NCBI RefSeq assembly: GCF_022808175.1
Contig: NZ_JALGBX010000012.1
Coordinates: forward strand, 124,001-188,000
Direction of reading: 5' to 3'
Length of the DNA stretch: 64,000 nucleotides
DNA from: Streptomyces sp. AP-93
GTDB taxonomy: Bacteria > Actinomycetota > Actinomycetes > Streptomycetales > Streptomycetaceae
A program made the position numbers and the translations under genes. Below the pieces are notes generated by a model that saw only the letters and a list, made by a program, of their open reading frames with translations, had not been told where the DNA came from and did not search any database. Shown here piece by piece: positions 17,023 to 25,766 of the stretch; position 1 is the stretch's first letter; every line of letters starts with the position of its first letter.

Positions 17023-18510
17023 ATGGCCAGGTCGAGCCGCCCGCGCACGGGACGGGGACGAGGCGGCCGCCAGGCAGCCTCCGCCCTGCCGCTGACCTGG
17101 TGGCAGCACGACCTGCTGCTGGACTCACTGGAGCACCGGGGCACCGGCCGCCACGTGGAGCAGCTGTCCTGGCGCTGGACCGGACCGCTGGACACCGAGC
17201 GGTTCACCGCGGCCTGGCAGTCCGTCACCGACCGGGAGACGGTGCTGCGCGCCGCCGTCGACTGGGAGCCGTGGCCGCGCGTGGTCCTGCACGACCGGGC
17301 CGCCGCCGAGGTCGTGCACCACCGGGCCGGCGGCGTCGACTGGGACGAGCTGGTGGAACACGACCGGCTGCGCGGCTTCGACCTGCGCGGCCCCGGACCG
17401 CTGCGGGTCACCCTCGTCGACGACCCGGCGCCCGGCGCCCCCGCCACGCGCGTGCTGCTCACCTTCCACCACGGACTGCTGGACGCCTGGAGCGTGTTCG
17501 TCCTCCTGGACGAGTTCTACCGGGCCTACCTGGCCGGCGGCGCGCTGCCCGGAGGGGAGAGGCGGCCCGACATCCGCGACTGGGCGCGCTGGCTGGAGCA
17601 CCAGGACCCGGGCCCGGCACGGGAGTTCTGGACCCGGACGGTACCCGAGGGCGCGCCTGCCGTGCTGCCCGCCGCGCCCGGCCCGGACACCCTGGAGAGC
17701 GGCTGCGGCCGCGCCGAGGCGCGCTTGTCGGCCCGGGAGGCCGAGCGGCTGCACCGCTGGGCCGCGGCCCTGGCGATGCCCGACTCCACTGCCCTGCAGG
17801 CGGTCTGGGCGATGCTGCTGTACCGCGGCGCGGGCGTCAGCGGCCCCGCGCAGGTCGGATTCGGCGTCACCGTTTCGGGGCGCGGCATCGCCCTGGAGGC
17901 CGTTGAGCGGCTGCCCGCGCCGATGCGCAACTGCCTGCCGATGTCCGTCCAGGTCGATCCGGCGCACCGGCTGGGGCGCCTGCTGACGGGGCTGCGCGAC
18001 CGCGCGCTGGACATGGCGGCGTACGAATGGGTCTCCGCCGGGCAGATCCACGAGTGGACCGGCCGGGCCGCGGGCGGCGGGCCGCTGCTGGCGAGCCTGG
18101 TGGCCGTCGGGAGCGTGCCGCGCCCGCCGCGGGAGCTGCGCGCCGGGCTGGCCGATCACGGCGTGCGGATCGAGCCGCTGTACGCGAGCGGCGCGCACAC
18201 CGCCTTCCCCGTCGCCCTGCTCACGCACCGCGGCCCCGACGGCTCGCTGACGCTGACCGCCGCACACGACCGGTCCCGGATGTCGGCAGCCGATGCGGGC
18301 CGCCTGGTGGGACACTGCGCGCGGCTGCTGCGCGAACTGCCCGCCACCAGCGCCGAGACGACGCTCGCCCAGGTGCTCGCCATCCTCGAAGGGGACGAGC
18401 CGCCGCGGATCGCCCAGCGGCGCGGCTCGGCCGCCCAGCGGGCGGCCCGCTTCCGCCTTCACTCGATCGGTGATCGATCCGACGTCGAGCGGATCCCTAG
18501 CGGGTCTTGA
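17023..18510 (+). CDS. Free-standing NRPS condensation-domain protein
   Basis: A 495-residue protein with the full condensation-domain layout and nothing else: N-terminal LTWWQHDLLLDSL, the catalytic motif FHHGLLDAWS (HHxxxD, His149, His150, Asp154), then the C-terminal lobe (VGFGVTVSGRG, RNCLPMSVQV) with the latch and floor-loop region. The usual Gly after the Asp is Ala. There is no adenylation or carrier domain in the window. Such stand-alone enzymes form an amide or ester between a carrier-bound acyl group and a free amine or alcohol. In this cluster it could acylate the polyketide or link an amino acid. Substrates unknown. Confidence 0.85.
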   Translation: MARSSRPRTGRGRGGRQAASALPLTWWQHDLLLDSLEHRGTGRHVEQLSWRWTGPLDTERFTAAWQSVTDRETVLRAAVDWEPWPRVVLHDRAAAEVVHHRAGGVDWDELVEHDRLRGFDLRGPGPLRVTLVDDPAPGAPATRVLLTFHHGLLDAWSVFVLLDEFYRAYLAGGALPGGERRPDIRDWARWLEHQDPGPAREFWTRTVPEGAPAVLPAAPGPDTLESGCGRAEARLSAREAERLHRWAAALAMPDSTALQAVWAMLLYRGAGVSGPAQVGFGVTVSGRGIALEAVERLPAPMRNCLPMSVQVDPAHRLGRLLTGLRDRALDMAAYEWVSAGQIHEWTGRAAGGGPLLASLVAVGSVPRPPRELRAGLADHGVRIEPLYASGAHTAFPVALLTHRGPDGSLTLTAAHDRSRMSAADAGRLVGHCARLLRELPATSAETTLAQVLAILEGDEPPRIAQRRGSAAQRAARFRLHSIGDRSDVERIPSGS

Positions 18511-18544
18511 CACCGTGGGGCGACTCATCGTGAAGGAGCCGCCC

Positions 18545-18703
18545 ATGTTCACCTACGACATCAGGCAAGATCTCCGGGAGGTCGAGATGTACTTCTTCGG
18601 CCTGGTCCCGGTGGGGGTCGCGCCGCCGCTGCGGCTGGCCGGAGCGGACGAGGACGACGCGGAGTTCCACGAGGAGTTCAGCATCGTCCGCGGTATCGAC
18701 TAG
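18545..18703 (+). CDS. Small acidic protein, 52 residues
   Basis: A short gene 34 bp after the condensation protein, with AAGGAG placed 7 bases before its ATG. The product begins MFTYDIRQDLREVEMYFFGL, has a hydrophobic middle (VPVGVAPPLRLAGA) and an acidic tail (DEDDAEFHEEFSIVRGID). I recognise no family. It has no cysteines, so it is unlike lanthipeptide precursors. It could be a partner of the condensation protein or a small precursor; position and ribosome site support it being real. Confidence 0.5.
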   Translation: MFTYDIRQDLREVEMYFFGLVPVGVAPPLRLAGADEDDAEFHEEFSIVRGID

Positions 18704-18992
18704 CCCGTGTCCTACGGAACCCCACCGGTCGACCGGCTTGCCGACCCCGTCTCCACCCAGCTCTCCACTCAGCTCTCCACCCACCTCCCCGCTCACCTGG
18801 CCGTTCGCGTCGCGCGGCTGCGCCGTGTCGTCTGGCTCGCCGTACGGGGTGCGGATCCGGCCGTCGGCCGCCCCGTCGGTCCGGCCCCCTGGGCGACCCA
18901 TGGCCGGAACCAGACGGTTCCGAGCGGAAACCGACCCCTCGCGTAGCTCCGCTCCAGCCCCGGTCGGGCGGTCCCAGCGAAAGAAGGAATCG

Positions 18993-19412
18993 ATGCCGCT
19001 GTCGAAGCAGCGCGCCGGCGCACCGCAGGTGTCGCCCTCGGTCGAGGCGTTCCTCAACGACCCCGAGCACGTGGGCGTGCTCACCACCGTCAGGCCCGAC
19101 GGGACGCTGCACACGGCGCCCGTACGGTTCACCTGGGACGGCACGGCCGGCCTCGTCCGGGTCATGACCGTCGCCTCCTCGCGCAAGGCGCGCAACCTGC
19201 TGGCCGACCCCGGCGGCCGGGTGGCGATCTGCCAGGTGCAGGGCTTCGCCTGGGTCACGCTGGAGGGCCCCGGCACGGTGGTGCGCGAGCCCGGGCGGGT
19301 GGCCGAGGGAGTCAAGCGGTACGCCAAGCGGTACTGGTCGGCGCCGCCGAACCCGCCCGGCCGGGTGGTCATCGAGATCGAGGTCGACCGGGTACTGACC
19401 CTCAACACCTGA
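18993..19412 (+). CDS. PPOX-class, F420/flavin-dependent oxidoreductase
   Basis: A 139-residue split-barrel protein of the pyridoxamine-phosphate oxidase-like family. Signature parts are FLNDPEHVGVLTTVRPDGTLHTAPVRF, then MTVASSRKARNLLADP and GFAWVTLEGPGTVV, typical of actinobacterial F420-dependent TIGR03618-type enzymes. AGAAGG precedes the ATG at 18993. It could reduce a quinone or enone tailoring intermediate; the cofactor (F420 or FMN) cannot be told from sequence alone. It lies alone between 280-bp and 85-bp gaps. Confidence 0.8.
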   Translation: MPLSKQRAGAPQVSPSVEAFLNDPEHVGVLTTVRPDGTLHTAPVRFTWDGTAGLVRVMTVASSRKARNLLADPGGRVAICQVQGFAWVTLEGPGTVVREPGRVAEGVKRYAKRYWSAPPNPPGRVVIEIEVDRVLTLNT

Positions 19413-19496
19413 GCAACCCTGAGCAACCCTGAGCAACACCCGAGCGCGCGGCCGCAGCCTTCCCGCCTGCGCCGCGCGCTCACCCGTACCGCGCGC

Positions 19497-19967
19497 CTAC
19501 GCGGCCGGCGGGGGAGTGCCGTCCGCCCACAGCAGGCGGAAGGACAGCAGGGTCAGCCGCCACCCGGCGGGGGTGCGCAGGGCCTCGCCGTTGACGAAGG
19601 TGCCGGTGGTGAACAGCGGCGCGAGCACGCCCTGCGGCGGGACGTGGCGCGGGTGGTGCACCTGCGTGGAGATCAGGTTGGCGCGCAGGGTGGCCCGGTC
19701 CCCGTCCAGGACGACCACGGCCGGGGAGCCCAGGTGCTGCGTGGCGGCGAAGGCCGACAGGGCCTTGCGGTGGAACCCGGCCATGCCCTCGGTGCCCTCG
19801 TGCCGGCTCATCGGCGGGAAGGCCACCACCGCGTCCGGGGTGAACAGCTCCGCCGCCCAGGCGTCGTCGAGCTCTTCGTCGTCGAGGGAGACCAGATAGC
19901 GGTTCAAAAGGGCTGCCACAAGAAGGCTTGCGGTGCCGGATTCTTCGAGGATTTCGGTGGAGGTCAT
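19497..19967 (-). CDS. SnoaL/NTF2-like protein
   Basis: A 156-residue NTF2-fold protein (SnoaL_4-type), with the N-terminal helices ASLLVAALLNRYLVSLDDEELDDAW, the FTPDAVV strand and paired strands RATLRANLISTQVHHP and WRLTLLSFRLLWADG. Members include polyketide cyclases, hydroxylases and dehydrases. The ATG beginning MTSTEILEES was chosen; a longer frame adds a poor leader. It is transcribed divergently from the FAD hydroxylase at 20135, sharing a 167-bp promoter region with AT-rich stretches. In angucycline and anthracycline clusters such proteins act in late cyclisation or hydroxylation; the role here is open. Confidence 0.75.
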   Translation of the reverse strand: MTSTEILEESGTASLLVAALLNRYLVSLDDEELDDAWAAELFTPDAVVAFPPMSRHEGTEGMAGFHRKALSAFAATQHLGSPAVVVLDGDRATLRANLISTQVHHPRHVPPQGVLAPLFTTGTFVNGEALRTPAGWRLTLLSFRLLWADGTPPPAA

Positions 19968-20134
19968 CCCTGAGGATTCGCCCGGCCCGGCCCGTCCGGG
20001 CAAGCCCGCCTGACAAAGATCTGACATTGCCGACGCTTTTCTGTCATTGATTTGTCGAAGGTCTGTATCACTCGCTCTTTACGCCCCGCCCGGCCCCTCG
20101 CGATACTAGCCGAACACCAGTGGGAAGAGGCGGG

Positions 20135-21607
20135 ATGAGCAGCTTTGATGTAGATGCCATTGTTGTGGGAGCCGGGCCCACCGGACTCATGCTCGCAGGC
20201 GAGCTGAGGCTCAATGGAGCCTCGGTGATAGTCCTTGACAAACTTGCCGAGCCAATTAGGGAATCCCGGGCTCTCGGCTTTTCTGCGCGGACCATCGAGG
20301 AATTCGCCCAGCGCGGCCTGATAGCCCGCTTCGGCGAGGTCGGCGTCATTCCGGTCGGCCACTTCGGCGGGGTCCCGCTCGACTACCAGGTCATCGAAGG
20401 CGGCTCGTACGGCGCCCGCGGCATCCCGCAGGCCCGCACCGAGGGCATCCTCGGCGGCTGGGCGCGCGAACTGGGCGCCGAGATCCGCCGCGGCGTCGAG
20501 GTCACCGGCCTGGCCCAGGACGACGAGGGTGTGACGGTCACCGCGCAGGGCGCGGACGGCACCCTCACCCTGCGCGCCCGCCACGTGGTGGGCTGCGACG
20601 GCGCCCGCAGCATCGTGCGCAAGCTCGCCGGCATCGACTTCCCCGGCACCGAGCCGTCCCTCGAGCTGCGCTTCGCGGACGTGGCCGGCGTACCGCTGCG
20701 CCCGCGCTTCAGCGGCGAGCGCGTCCCCGGCGGCATGGTGATGGTCATCCCCATGGGCCCGGACCGCAGCCGCGTCATCTACTTCGACAGCGCCGAGCCG
20801 CTGCGCAAGAGCCCCGAGGCGATCACCTTCGACGAGGTGGTCGAAGCCTGGCAGCGCCTGACGGGCGAGGACATCAGCGGCGCCACGCCGCTGTGGGTCA
20901 GCTCCACCACCGACAACAGCCGCCAGGCCGCCGAGTACCGGCGCGGCCGGGTCTTCCTGGCCGGCGACGCCGCCCACATCCACCTGCCCATCGGTGCGCA
21001 GGGCATGAGCGCGGGCGTCCAGGACGCGGTGAACCTCGGCTGGAAGCTCGCCCTGGACATCCAGGGCCGGGCGCCCGAGGGCCTGCTCGACACCTACCAC
21101 GCCGAGCGGCACCCGGTCGGGGCCCGGATCCTGACCAACACGCTCGCCCAGCGCATCCTCTACCTCGGCGGCGACGACATCACCCCGATGCGCGAGGTCT
21201 TCGCCGAGCTGGTGGACCACCACGAATCGGTCCGCCGCCACCTCGTCGGCATGGTCACCGGCCTCGACATCCGCCACGACGTCGGCGCGGGCGACCACCC
21301 GCTGCTCGGCCGGCGCCTGCCCGACCGGGCCCTCGTCGTCGACGGCGAGAAGACCTCGGTCTTCGCGCTGCTGAACGCCGGGCGCGCCGTGCTCCTCGAG
21401 ATCGGCGCAGACCACGGCCTGGGCGAGACGGCCGCCGGCTGGGCCGACCGCGTCGAGGTGGTCCGCGCCGACCAGCCCGACTGCGACGCCCCGGTGGCCG
21501 GCATCCTCGTCCGCCCCGACGGCTACGTCGCCTGGCTCGCGCCCGAAGGCGCCGGCTCCGAAGGCCTCACCGACGCTCTCGACCGCTGGTTCGGTCCCGC
21601 CAACTGA
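20135..21607 (+). CDS. FAD-dependent aromatic hydroxylase 1
   Basis: A 490-residue group A flavoprotein monooxygenase of the PgaE/JadH/RdmE family. It has the Rossmann motif VGAGPTGLMLAGEL, the DG motif GCDGARSIVRKLAG, the GD motif FLAGDAAHIHLPIGAQGMS and the family C-terminus VRPDGYVAWLAP with its thioredoxin-like domain. The ATG at 20135 follows AGAGG; an in-frame GTG 15 bases earlier is less likely. First gene of the angucycline core operon, followed by the ring-opening oxygenase and cyclase. Such enzymes hydroxylate C12/C12b or C6 of angucyclines. The local start region is less GC-rich than its neighbours. Confidence 0.93.
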   Translation: MSSFDVDAIVVGAGPTGLMLAGELRLNGASVIVLDKLAEPIRESRALGFSARTIEEFAQRGLIARFGEVGVIPVGHFGGVPLDYQVIEGGSYGARGIPQARTEGILGGWARELGAEIRRGVEVTGLAQDDEGVTVTAQGADGTLTLRARHVVGCDGARSIVRKLAGIDFPGTEPSLELRFADVAGVPLRPRFSGERVPGGMVMVIPMGPDRSRVIYFDSAEPLRKSPEAITFDEVVEAWQRLTGEDISGATPLWVSSTTDNSRQAAEYRRGRVFLAGDAAHIHLPIGAQGMSAGVQDAVNLGWKLALDIQGRAPEGLLDTYHAERHPVGARILTNTLAQRILYLGGDDITPMREVFAELVDHHESVRRHLVGMVTGLDIRHDVGAGDHPLLGRRLPDRALVVDGEKTSVFALLNAGRAVLLEIGADHGLGETAAGWADRVEVVRADQPDCDAPVAGILVRPDGYVAWLAPEGAGSEGLTDALDRWFGPAN

Positions 21608-21655
21608 GCGCGCCCCGTCCCGCCCGTCCGAACCCTCCATAGGAAGCGAACAAAA

Positions 21656-22354
21656 ATGGCTTTCATCTCCCTCGAGGACAAGCACCTGACCGTCCTCAAC
21701 CTCTTCACCACCGACGCGCCTGAGAAGCAGGACAGCCTGGTCGAGGAGATGCGGAAGATCGTCGACGCGGCGACGTACGAGGGCTGGATGAACAGCACCG
21801 TGCACGCGGGCGTCGACAGCCTGGGCACCTGCAACTTCATCCAGTGGCGCAGCGGCGAGGACCTGGAGCGGCGCTACGAGGGCGAGGAGTTCAAGCACCG
21901 CACCCTCCCCGTCTTCGGCGAGATCACCACCTCGATCAAGCTGCTGCAGAACGAGGTCGCCTACACGCTGACCTCGGACGCCCTCGGCGGCAAGGTCGAG
22001 ATCGGCCCGCACCGCGACGACTACACCGTCCTCGGCGTCTACTCCGTGACCGACGACGGCCAGGACGAGGCCATCGACGCCCTCGGCAAGGGCCAGGACT
22101 TCTTCGCCGAGGTCCCCGGCTTCCGCTCGCACGTGGTCCTCAAGGGCCTGCGCGCCCGCGGTCTGGACGGAAAGTTCGTCGTCTCCTACGCGCAGTGGGA
22201 CAGCAAGGAGGCCTACGAGGCCTACCGCGACCGGGCCTCGGAGCAGCAGTCCGCCGCGCGCCAGGAGGCGCAGAACCGCGTCGCCGCCGTCTCCTCCGGC
22301 GCCCCGTACATCAACTCGTACACCGTGGTGCACTCCCGCTCCGCCGGCGAGTGA
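21656..22354 (+). CDS. JadG/AlpJ/GilOII-like ring-opening oxygenase
   Basis: A 232-residue protein made of two antibiotic-biosynthesis-monooxygenase (ABM) ferredoxin-like halves, about residues 8-105 and 120-230 (AATYEGWMNSTVHAGVDS, then FFAEVPGFRSHVVLKGLRAR). The two-domain size and the angucycline context match GilOII, JadG, AlpJ and FlsG, which cleave ring B of dehydrorabelomycin and, in kinamycin and fluostatin, lead to ring contraction to the benzofluorene. A good AGGAAG site precedes the ATG. Its presence is the main reason to expect a rearranged angucycline rather than an intact one. Confidence 0.85.
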   Translation: MAFISLEDKHLTVLNLFTTDAPEKQDSLVEEMRKIVDAATYEGWMNSTVHAGVDSLGTCNFIQWRSGEDLERRYEGEEFKHRTLPVFGEITTSIKLLQNEVAYTLTSDALGGKVEIGPHRDDYTVLGVYSVTDDGQDEAIDALGKGQDFFAEVPGFRSHVVLKGLRARGLDGKFVVSYAQWDSKEAYEAYRDRASEQQSAARQEAQNRVAAVSSGAPYINSYTVVHSRSAGE

Positions 22355-22610
22355 ACCGGAGCGTTCCCCACGGCAAGACGGGACCGCAATGCCCCGGACG
22401 CCCGGCACCCCGCTCGGGGAGCCGGGCGTCCCGCGTACATGCCCCCCATCCATGAGAAGGCGCGCGGCGCACCCGCTCCGGCGGAATTCGAGAATCCCCC
22501 GTGCGGCGCGCTATCGCCAGGCGGGACCGTCGAGGTCGGTGGCGAATTCAGGCCACGCAGGCCGCGCCTGCACCGCGCTCTCCCGCGCACACGCTGAGGA
22601 GCCAAATCGT

Positions 22611-22940
22611 ATGCACAGCACGTTGATTGTCGCCCGGATGGCAGCAGCCTCGTCCGCCGATGTGGCAAAGCTGTTCTCCGAATTCGACGCGACGGACATG
22701 CCCCAGCGCATGGGAACGCGGCGCCGCCAGTTGTTCTCGTACCGGGGCCTGTACTTCCACCTCCAGGACTTCGACGAGGACAACGGCGGCGAGCTGATCG
22801 AGCAGGCGAAGGGCGACCCGCGCTTCGTCGGGATCAGCGAGGACCTCAAGCCCTTCATCGAGGCCTACGACCCCAAGACCTGGCGCTCACCGGCCGACGC
22901 GATGGCCACACGCTTCTACAGCTGGGAGACGCCCGCGTGA
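22611..22940 (+). CDS. TcmI-like polyketide cyclase
   Basis: A 109-residue small cyclase of the TcmI family (ferredoxin-like fold), which closes later rings of aromatic polyketides. The N-terminal strand HSTLIVARM, the helix SSADVAKLFSEFDATDMPQR and the family hallmark RQLFSYRGLYFHLQDF are all present. It ends KTWRSPADAMATRFYSWETP, also typical. The stop overlaps the KS-alpha start (GTGA), so it heads the minimal PKS block, as JadI/AlpE-type genes do in angucycline clusters. Normal length for the family. Confidence 0.92.
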   Translation: MHSTLIVARMAAASSADVAKLFSEFDATDMPQRMGTRRRQLFSYRGLYFHLQDFDEDNGGELIEQAKGDPRFVGISEDLKPFIEAYDPKTWRSPADAMATRFYSWETPA

Positions 22941-24208
22941 CCCGCCGACGCGTTGTCATCACCGGAATCGAGGTGATCGCCCCCGGTGGTGTCGGCAAGG
23001 AGAAGTTCTGGAACCTGCTGAGCGAGGGCCGCACCGCCACGCGCGGGATCACCTTCTTCGACCCCTCGCCCTTCCGTTCCCGGGTGGCCGCCGAGATCGA
23101 CTTCGACCCGTACGCCCACGGGCTGACCGCGCAGGAGGTGCGCCGCCTGGACCGGGCCGCGCAGTTCGCGGTGGTCGCCTCGCGCGGCGCGGTCGCCGAC
23201 AGCGGCATCGAGCTGGGCGGGATCGACCCGCACCGCATCGGCGTCACCGTGGGCTCCGCGGTCGGCGCCACGATGGGCCTCGACGAGGAGTACCGGGTCG
23301 TCAGTGACGGCGGCCGGCTCGACCTGGTCGACCACACCTACGCGGTCCCGCACCTCTACAACCACATGGTGCCGAGCTCCTTCGCCTCCGAGGTCGCCTG
23401 GGCCGTGGGCGCCGAGGGCCCCTCCACCGTGGTCTCCACCGGCTGTACCTCCGGCCTCGACTCGGTCGGCTACGCCGTCGAGCTGGTCCGCGAGGGCTCG
23501 GCGGACGTGGTGATCGCCGGCTCCTCGGACGCCCCGATCTCCCCGATCACCATGGCCTGCTTCGACGCCATCAAGGCCACCACCCCCCGCCACGACGATC
23601 CGCAGCGCGCCTCGCGCCCCTTCGACGGCACCCGCAACGGGTTCGTGCTGGGCGAGGGCACCGCCTTCTTCGTGCTGGAGGAGCTGGAGAGCGCCAAGAA
23701 GCGCGGCGCGCACATCTACGCCGAGATCGCCGGCTACGCCACGCGCTCCAACGCGTACCACATGACGGGCCTGCGCCCCGACGGCCTGGAGATGTCCGAG
23801 GCCATCAACATCGCCCTCGGCGAGGCCCGCCTGAACCCCGAGGCGATCGACTACATCAACGCGCACGGCTCGGGCACCAAGCAGAACGACCGGCACGAGA
23901 CGGCCGCCTTCAAGCGCAGCCTCGGCGACCACGCCTACCGCACGCCGGTCAGCTCCATCAAGTCGATGGTCGGGCACTCGCTCGGCGCGATCGGCTCCAT
24001 CGAGATCGCGGCGTCCGCCCTGGCCATGGAGTACGACCTCGTACCCCCCACGGCCAACCTGACGACGCCCGACCCCGAGTGCGACCTCGACTACGTCCCG
24101 GTCAACGCGCGCGACCAGCTGGTCGACGCGGTTCTCACGGTCGGCAGCGGATTCGGCGGCTTCCAGAGCGCCATGGTGCTGGCCAGCCCCGAGAGGAGCC
24201 TCGTATGA
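22937..24208 (+). CDS. Ketosynthase alpha of the second minimal PKS
   Basis: A 423-residue KS-alpha with active-site Cys170 in STGCTSG, histidines in YINAHGSGT and MVGHSLGAIG, and the canonical start RRVVITGIEVIAPGG. It begins with a GTG overlapping the cyclase and overlaps KS-beta by ATGA. The following genes in order are KS-beta, ACP, ketoreductase and aromatase/cyclase, the standard angucycline core (jadABCED, alpABCD type), so this is the likely decaketide synthase. It is paralogous to the KS-alpha at 9502. Confidence 0.96.
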   Translation: MTRRRVVITGIEVIAPGGVGKEKFWNLLSEGRTATRGITFFDPSPFRSRVAAEIDFDPYAHGLTAQEVRRLDRAAQFAVVASRGAVADSGIELGGIDPHRIGVTVGSAVGATMGLDEEYRVVSDGGRLDLVDHTYAVPHLYNHMVPSSFASEVAWAVGAEGPSTVVSTGCTSGLDSVGYAVELVREGSADVVIAGSSDAPISPITMACFDAIKATTPRHDDPQRASRPFDGTRNGFVLGEGTAFFVLEELESAKKRGAHIYAEIAGYATRSNAYHMTGLRPDGLEMSEAINIALGEARLNPEAIDYINAHGSGTKQNDRHETAAFKRSLGDHAYRTPVSSIKSMVGHSLGAIGSIEIAASALAMEYDLVPPTANLTTPDPECDLDYVPVNARDQLVDAVLTVGSGFGGFQSAMVLASPERSLV

Positions 24209-25419
24209 CCGCGTCGGTGGTGGTCACCGGCCTCGGTATCGCCTCCCCCAACGGGCTGGGCGTCGAGGACTACTGGTCGGCGACTCTTGGCGGCAAGAAC
24301 GGCATCGGCCGGATCACCCGCTTCGACCCGTCGAGTTACCCCGCCCGTCTGGCGGGTGAGGTCCCCGGCTTCGTCGCCGAGGACCACCTGCCCTCGCGCA
24401 TCCTGCCGCAGACCGACCGGGTCACCCGGCTCGCGCTGGTGGCCACGGACTGGGCGCTGCAGGACGCGGGCGTCGACCCCGCGCAGATGTCCGAGTTCGA
24501 CATGGGCGTCATCACGGCCTCGGCCGCGGGCGGCTTCGAGTTCGGCCAGGGCGAGCTGCAGAACCTGTGGGGCCGGGGCAGCCAGTACGTCTCGGCGTAC
24601 CAGTCCTTCGCCTGGTTCTACGCCGTCAACAGCGGGCAGATCTCGATCCGCAACGGCATGAAGGGCCCGGCCGGCGTCGTGGTCAGCGAGGGAGCCGGCG
24701 GCCTCGACGCCGTCGCCCACGCCCGCCGCCAGATCCGCAAGGGCACCGCGCTGATCGTCACCGGAGCCGTCGACGCCTCCATCTGCCCGTGGGGCTGGGT
24801 GGCCCAGCTGTCCACCGGCAAGCTGTCCACCAGCGACGAGCCCGCCCGCGCCTACCTGCCCTTCGACCGCGACGCCCGCGGCTTCGTGCCGGGCGAGGGC
24901 GGCGCGATCCTCATCACCGAGGACGCGGACGCGGCGCGCGCCCGCGGCGCCCGCATCTACGGCGAGGTCGCCGGCCACGGCTCGACGATGGACCCCAGGC
25001 CCGGCAGCGGCCGCGAGCCGGGCCTGCGCAAGGCCATCGAGCTCGCCCTCGCCGACGCGGGCGCCGTCGCCGGCGACGTCGACGTCGTCTTCGCGGACGG
25101 CGCCGGCGACCCCGCGCTGGACCGCATCGAGGCCGAGGCGATCAGCGCCGTCCTCGGAGCCCGGGCCGTCCCGGTGACCGTGCCCAAGACGATGACCGGA
25201 CGCCTGTACTCGGGCGCGGCCCCGCTGGACCTGGCCGCCGCCTTCCTCGCCATCCGCGACGGGGTCATCCCGCCCACCGTGCACGTCGACCCGTGCCCGG
25301 ACTACCCGCTCGACCTGGTCCTGGGCCAGCCGCGCCCGGCACCGGTGCGCACCGCGCTGGTCCTGGCCCGCGGCAGCGGCGGGTTCAACTCCGCCATGGT
25401 CGTGCGCGCCGCCGAGTAG
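24205..25419 (+). CDS. Ketosynthase beta (chain length factor) of the second minimal PKS
   Basis: A 404-residue CLF paired with the KS-alpha at 22937. Conserved features are QYVSAYQSFAWFYAVNSGQISIR, CPWGWVAQLSTGKLS and PKTMTGRLYSGAAPLDLA. At the position corresponding to the KS cysteine it reads SEGAGG, so Gly163 stands where many CLFs have the decarboxylation-linked Gln; the first CLF in this window keeps the Gln. It should set a C20 chain if the product is an angucycline. The start overlaps KS-alpha. Confidence 0.95.
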   Translation: MTASVVVTGLGIASPNGLGVEDYWSATLGGKNGIGRITRFDPSSYPARLAGEVPGFVAEDHLPSRILPQTDRVTRLALVATDWALQDAGVDPAQMSEFDMGVITASAAGGFEFGQGELQNLWGRGSQYVSAYQSFAWFYAVNSGQISIRNGMKGPAGVVVSEGAGGLDAVAHARRQIRKGTALIVTGAVDASICPWGWVAQLSTGKLSTSDEPARAYLPFDRDARGFVPGEGGAILITEDADAARARGARIYGEVAGHGSTMDPRPGSGREPGLRKAIELALADAGAVAGDVDVVFADGAGDPALDRIEAEAISAVLGARAVPVTVPKTMTGRLYSGAAPLDLAAAFLAIRDGVIPPTVHVDPCPDYPLDLVLGQPRPAPVRTALVLARGSGGFNSAMVVRAAE

Positions 25420-25481
25420 GGCGGACTCGTCCGCACGTACGCCACCACCCACGCAGCATCATGATGAAAGGGACATCCACC

Positions 25482-25754
25482 ATGGCCACCAAGGCGTTCA
25501 CCCTCGACGACCTCAAGCGCATCCTGAAGGAGGCCGCGGGCGTGACCGAGGGCGTCGACCTGGACGGCGACATCCTCGACACCGAGTTCGACGTGCTCGG
25601 CTACGAGTCCCTCGCCCTGCTGGAGGCCGGCAGCCTCATCGAGCGCGAGTTCGGCATATCCCTCGACGAGGAAGCCGTCAACGACGCCCACACGCCGCGG
25701 ACCTTCATCGACGTCGTCAACACGCAGCTGGCCGCCCCGGCCACGGCAGCCTGA
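25482..25754 (+). CDS. Acyl carrier protein
   Basis: A 90-residue type II PKS ACP carrying the growing chain on phosphopantetheine. The attachment serine is Ser43 in LGYESLALLE, and helix II to helix III follow (GSLIEREFGISLDEEAVND). It is the only ACP visible in the window, although two KS/CLF pairs are present. It lies between KS-beta and ketoreductase. The Sfp-type transferase at 15991 is the probable activator. Confidence 0.96.
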   Translation: MATKAFTLDDLKRILKEAAGVTEGVDLDGDILDTEFDVLGYESLALLEAGSLIEREFGISLDEEAVNDAHTPRTFIDVVNTQLAAPATAA

Positions 25755-25766
25755 AGGGACCCGGAC

